NCBI RefSeq assembly: GCF_004335085.1
Contig: NZ_RQRS01000006.1
Coordinates: 128,027 to 192,026, forward strand
DNA: 64,000 nt
Origin: Pedobacter nototheniae
GTDB lineage: Bacteria > Bacteroidota > Bacteroidia > Sphingobacteriales > Sphingobacteriaceae
Direction: 5' to 3'
Part shown: in pieces, positions 62,420 through 64,000 of the stretch
Numbering within the stretch: position 1 is the first letter of the stretch
How the letters are laid out: every line of letters starts with the position of its first letter
The notes under the pieces: model-generated
What the model was told of the DNA's origin: nothing
What the model saw: the letters and a program-made list of their open reading frames with translations, nothing else
The model's database searches: none
Translations under genes and position numbers: made by a program

Positions 62420-63760
62420 ATGTCGGTACAACCCATCACACGCAAAGATTTTATTAAAAATTCATCCATTTTGCTGGCTGCAGGAAGTAGCATCTTTGCT
62501 GCAACGCCATCTATAGCCGCCGAGAGCGAAAAATCGAATCCGCTGGTAGCAGCAAATAGTTTTACGTTAAAAAATGTAAAATTAGAAACTGGTTTTGAAT
62601 ATGAAGAAGATGAGGTGGTGCATACTAAAACAGAATTATTTACTGTAGAAATTAGCGATGGAAAAATAAAAGCCATTTTACCAAATAAGGCAAATGCCAA
62701 TGCAATTGATGCAAAAGGATTACTCATGTTGCCAGCATTTAGGGATATGCATATTCATTTGGATAAAACCTGGTACGGTTTGCCTTGGAAAGCAAACTCC
62801 AACAAGCGCCGATCGGTAAAGGATATGATTGCTCATGAGCAAAAAATTATTCCTGAACTACTTAAAACCTCAGTTCCTCGAACCGAAAAACTAATTGAGT
62901 TGCTGCAAAGTTACGGTACAAATTATGCCCGTAGCCACGTAAATATTGAACCAACCTCGGGTTTAAACTCCTTGAAAAACTTGCAAAAGGCTTTAGATAA
63001 TAAAAAAGATTCCTTTCATGCAGAATTGGTTGCTTTTCCTCAGCATGGTATTTACTACACCAAATCAGAAGATTTAATGAAGGAAGCCGCTAAAATGGAC
63101 ATAGATTTTATCGGTGGTTTAGATCCTTTTTCAATTGACGGCGCCATAGAAAAACATATGGATTTTGTAGTTCAACTTGCACTGGATAACAACAAAGGCA
63201 TTGATATTCATTTACACGAATCGGGAGAATCAGGTTTAAAAACAATCAACTATTTAATTGATAAAGTAATAGAAAACCCAGTGCTAAAGGGTAAAACCTT
63301 TGTTAGTCATAGTTTCGCACTTGCCAGTTTGGATAAAGCTAAAACAGAAGAAATAGCCGAAAAACTAGGTCATGCAAAAGTAGGTATAGCATCTACAATA
63401 CCATTTGGACGTACCATTATGCCCATACCAACGCTTTATAAATATGGTGTAGATGTTGTGGCGGGGAATGATTGCATTATTGATTGGTGGAATACCTTTG
63501 GAAGCGGTAGCATTTTGCAAAAAGCAAATATGGCGGCTCAGCTTTATGGTTATCGTTCGGAATTTGATCTTTCACGAATTTTAAAATTAGCAACACATAA
63601 TATTTTGCCACTGGATGATAAAGGAAATCAGAGTTGGCCTAAACCTGGCGATCAGGCTGATGTGGTACTCGTTGATGCAAGTTGTTCTTCAGAAGCAGTT
63701 TCCAGAATTTCGCCCGTAAAATCATTAATCCACAAAGGCAATATTGTATTTATGAAATAA
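62420..63760 (+). CDS. Exported amidohydrolase-family protein (cytosine-deaminase-like)
   Basis: 446 residues. The N-terminus (TRKDFIKNSSILLAAGSSIFAA) resembles a Tat-like signal, but has Arg-Lys rather than Arg-Arg. The metal site HIHLDKTWYG, further ligands IDIHLHESGESG and SHSFALASLD, and the Asp in VVAGNDCIIDWW fit amidohydrolases of the cytosine-deaminase branch. Export is unusual for that branch. A -7 box TAAATTTG (62395-62402) lies 17 nt before the ATG. Substrate unknown. Confidence 0.87.
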   Translation: MSVQPITRKDFIKNSSILLAAGSSIFAATPSIAAESEKSNPLVAANSFTLKNVKLETGFEYEEDEVVHTKTELFTVEISDGKIKAILPNKANANAIDAKGLLMLPAFRDMHIHLDKTWYGLPWKANSNKRRSVKDMIAHEQKIIPELLKTSVPRTEKLIELLQSYGTNYARSHVNIEPTSGLNSLKNLQKALDNKKDSFHAELVAFPQHGIYYTKSEDLMKEAAKMDIDFIGGLDPFSIDGAIEKHMDFVVQLALDNNKGIDIHLHESGESGLKTINYLIDKVIENPVLKGKTFVSHSFALASLDKAKTEEIAEKLGHAKVGIASTIPFGRTIMPIPTLYKYGVDVVAGNDCIIDWWNTFGSGSILQKANMAAQLYGYRSEFDLSRILKLATHNILPLDDKGNQSWPKPGDQADVVLVDASCSSEAVSRISPVKSLIHKGNIVFMK

Positions 63761-63840
63761 AGAAATCTTCAACCTGGATAGATATAATAATTAAGCGCTA
63801 TTGTTAATCTATTTAGCTATGTTAACCCATCTTTTTTGTA

Positions 63841-63876
63841 AACTGGCAAGGATTACGTTCCTTGCCAGTTTTTTTT
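63841..63876 (+). terminator. Strong intrinsic terminator
   Basis: AACTGGCAAGGA pairs perfectly with TCCTTGCCAGTT around TTACGT, followed by six more Ts. It closes the amidohydrolase gene. From 63877 to 64000 I see nothing that can be called. Confidence 0.9.
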
Positions 63877-64000
63877 ATGTTGACCATTTAGCTTTGCTAT
63901 TCTTAACAAATAGATAATATGTAAAGAGTACTATATTTAATTCTAAATGGCTTTTTTTGCTCAGAAATTAGGAAGGGAAGGAGTGCTTATAATTTGGATT

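Overview
The window looks like chromosomal DNA of a Sphingobacteriaceae member, most likely Pedobacter-like (inference). The DNA is AT-rich. It carries a SusC/SusD locus run by an ECF sigma factor and a FecR anti-sigma, type IX secretion (T9SS) proteins, and promoters of the Bacteroidota form TTTG-N20-TAnnTTTG with no Shine-Dalgarno sites. No tRNA, rRNA, CRISPR array, integrase or transposase was found.

Layout. (1) 1-8308, plus: a surface/secretion operon. It holds a collagen-like fibre protein cut by the left edge, two small secreted proteins sharing a YNGTxW motif with it, a CHU_C T9SS cargo, a PorP/SprF porin and a PorE-like OmpA lipoprotein. (2) 8588-9876: small orphan genes, including a DUF6934-like gene and a 62-aa partner, both apparently leaderless. 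(3) 9949-17286: an M1 peptidase and three small stress/regulatory clusters (ArsR-SRPBCC; VOC-EVE-MarR; GlxA-type regulator facing SRPBCC-DoxX-SRPBCC-VOC), two with operators overlapping the promoter. (4) 17363-26496, minus: mgtC, mgtA, a 49-aa membrane ORF, then a CusB/CusA/TolC-type heavy-metal pump, preceded by a leader with two mutually exclusive hairpins. (5) 26640-27700: a gene-free repeat island (MITE-like copies, REP-like units, a 41-bp minisatellite), then a two-component system and two proteins of unknown function (27731-31395, minus).

(6) 31949-36219: four tandem fibre-like genes whose 3' ends have been homogenised, then a beta-barrel protein. (7) 37202-47579: a polysaccharide-utilisation locus (ECF sigma, FecR, SusC with STN domain, SusD, DUF3823 lipoprotein, GH20 hexosaminidase) with a structured RNA leader before susC. 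(8) 47595-55141: a nested palindromic repeat, DUF4256, esterase, AraC regulator, MBL-fold hydrolase, SDR reductase, DUF1543 and an FAD/NAD(P)-binding protein. (9) 55321-63760: a large GH31 enzyme with FN3, F5/8C, dockerin-like and cohesin-like modules, a barrel protein, a luciferase-like monooxygenase, an AraC regulator and an exported amidohydrolase.

How parts work together (inference). SusC/D import and the GH20 and GH31 enzymes probably act on the same amino-sugar-containing glycans. A shared palindrome CAAACGTTTG lies upstream of both the PUL sigma factor and the GH31 gene, suggesting one LacI-type regulator encoded elsewhere. The Mg and heavy-metal transport genes form one tightly packed operon beside a sensor kinase/regulator pair. 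The clearest candidates for undescribed biology are the susC leader RNA, the mgtC leader switch, the 49-aa protein in the metal operon, the leaderless gene pair, and the YNGTxW fibre/T9SS operon.
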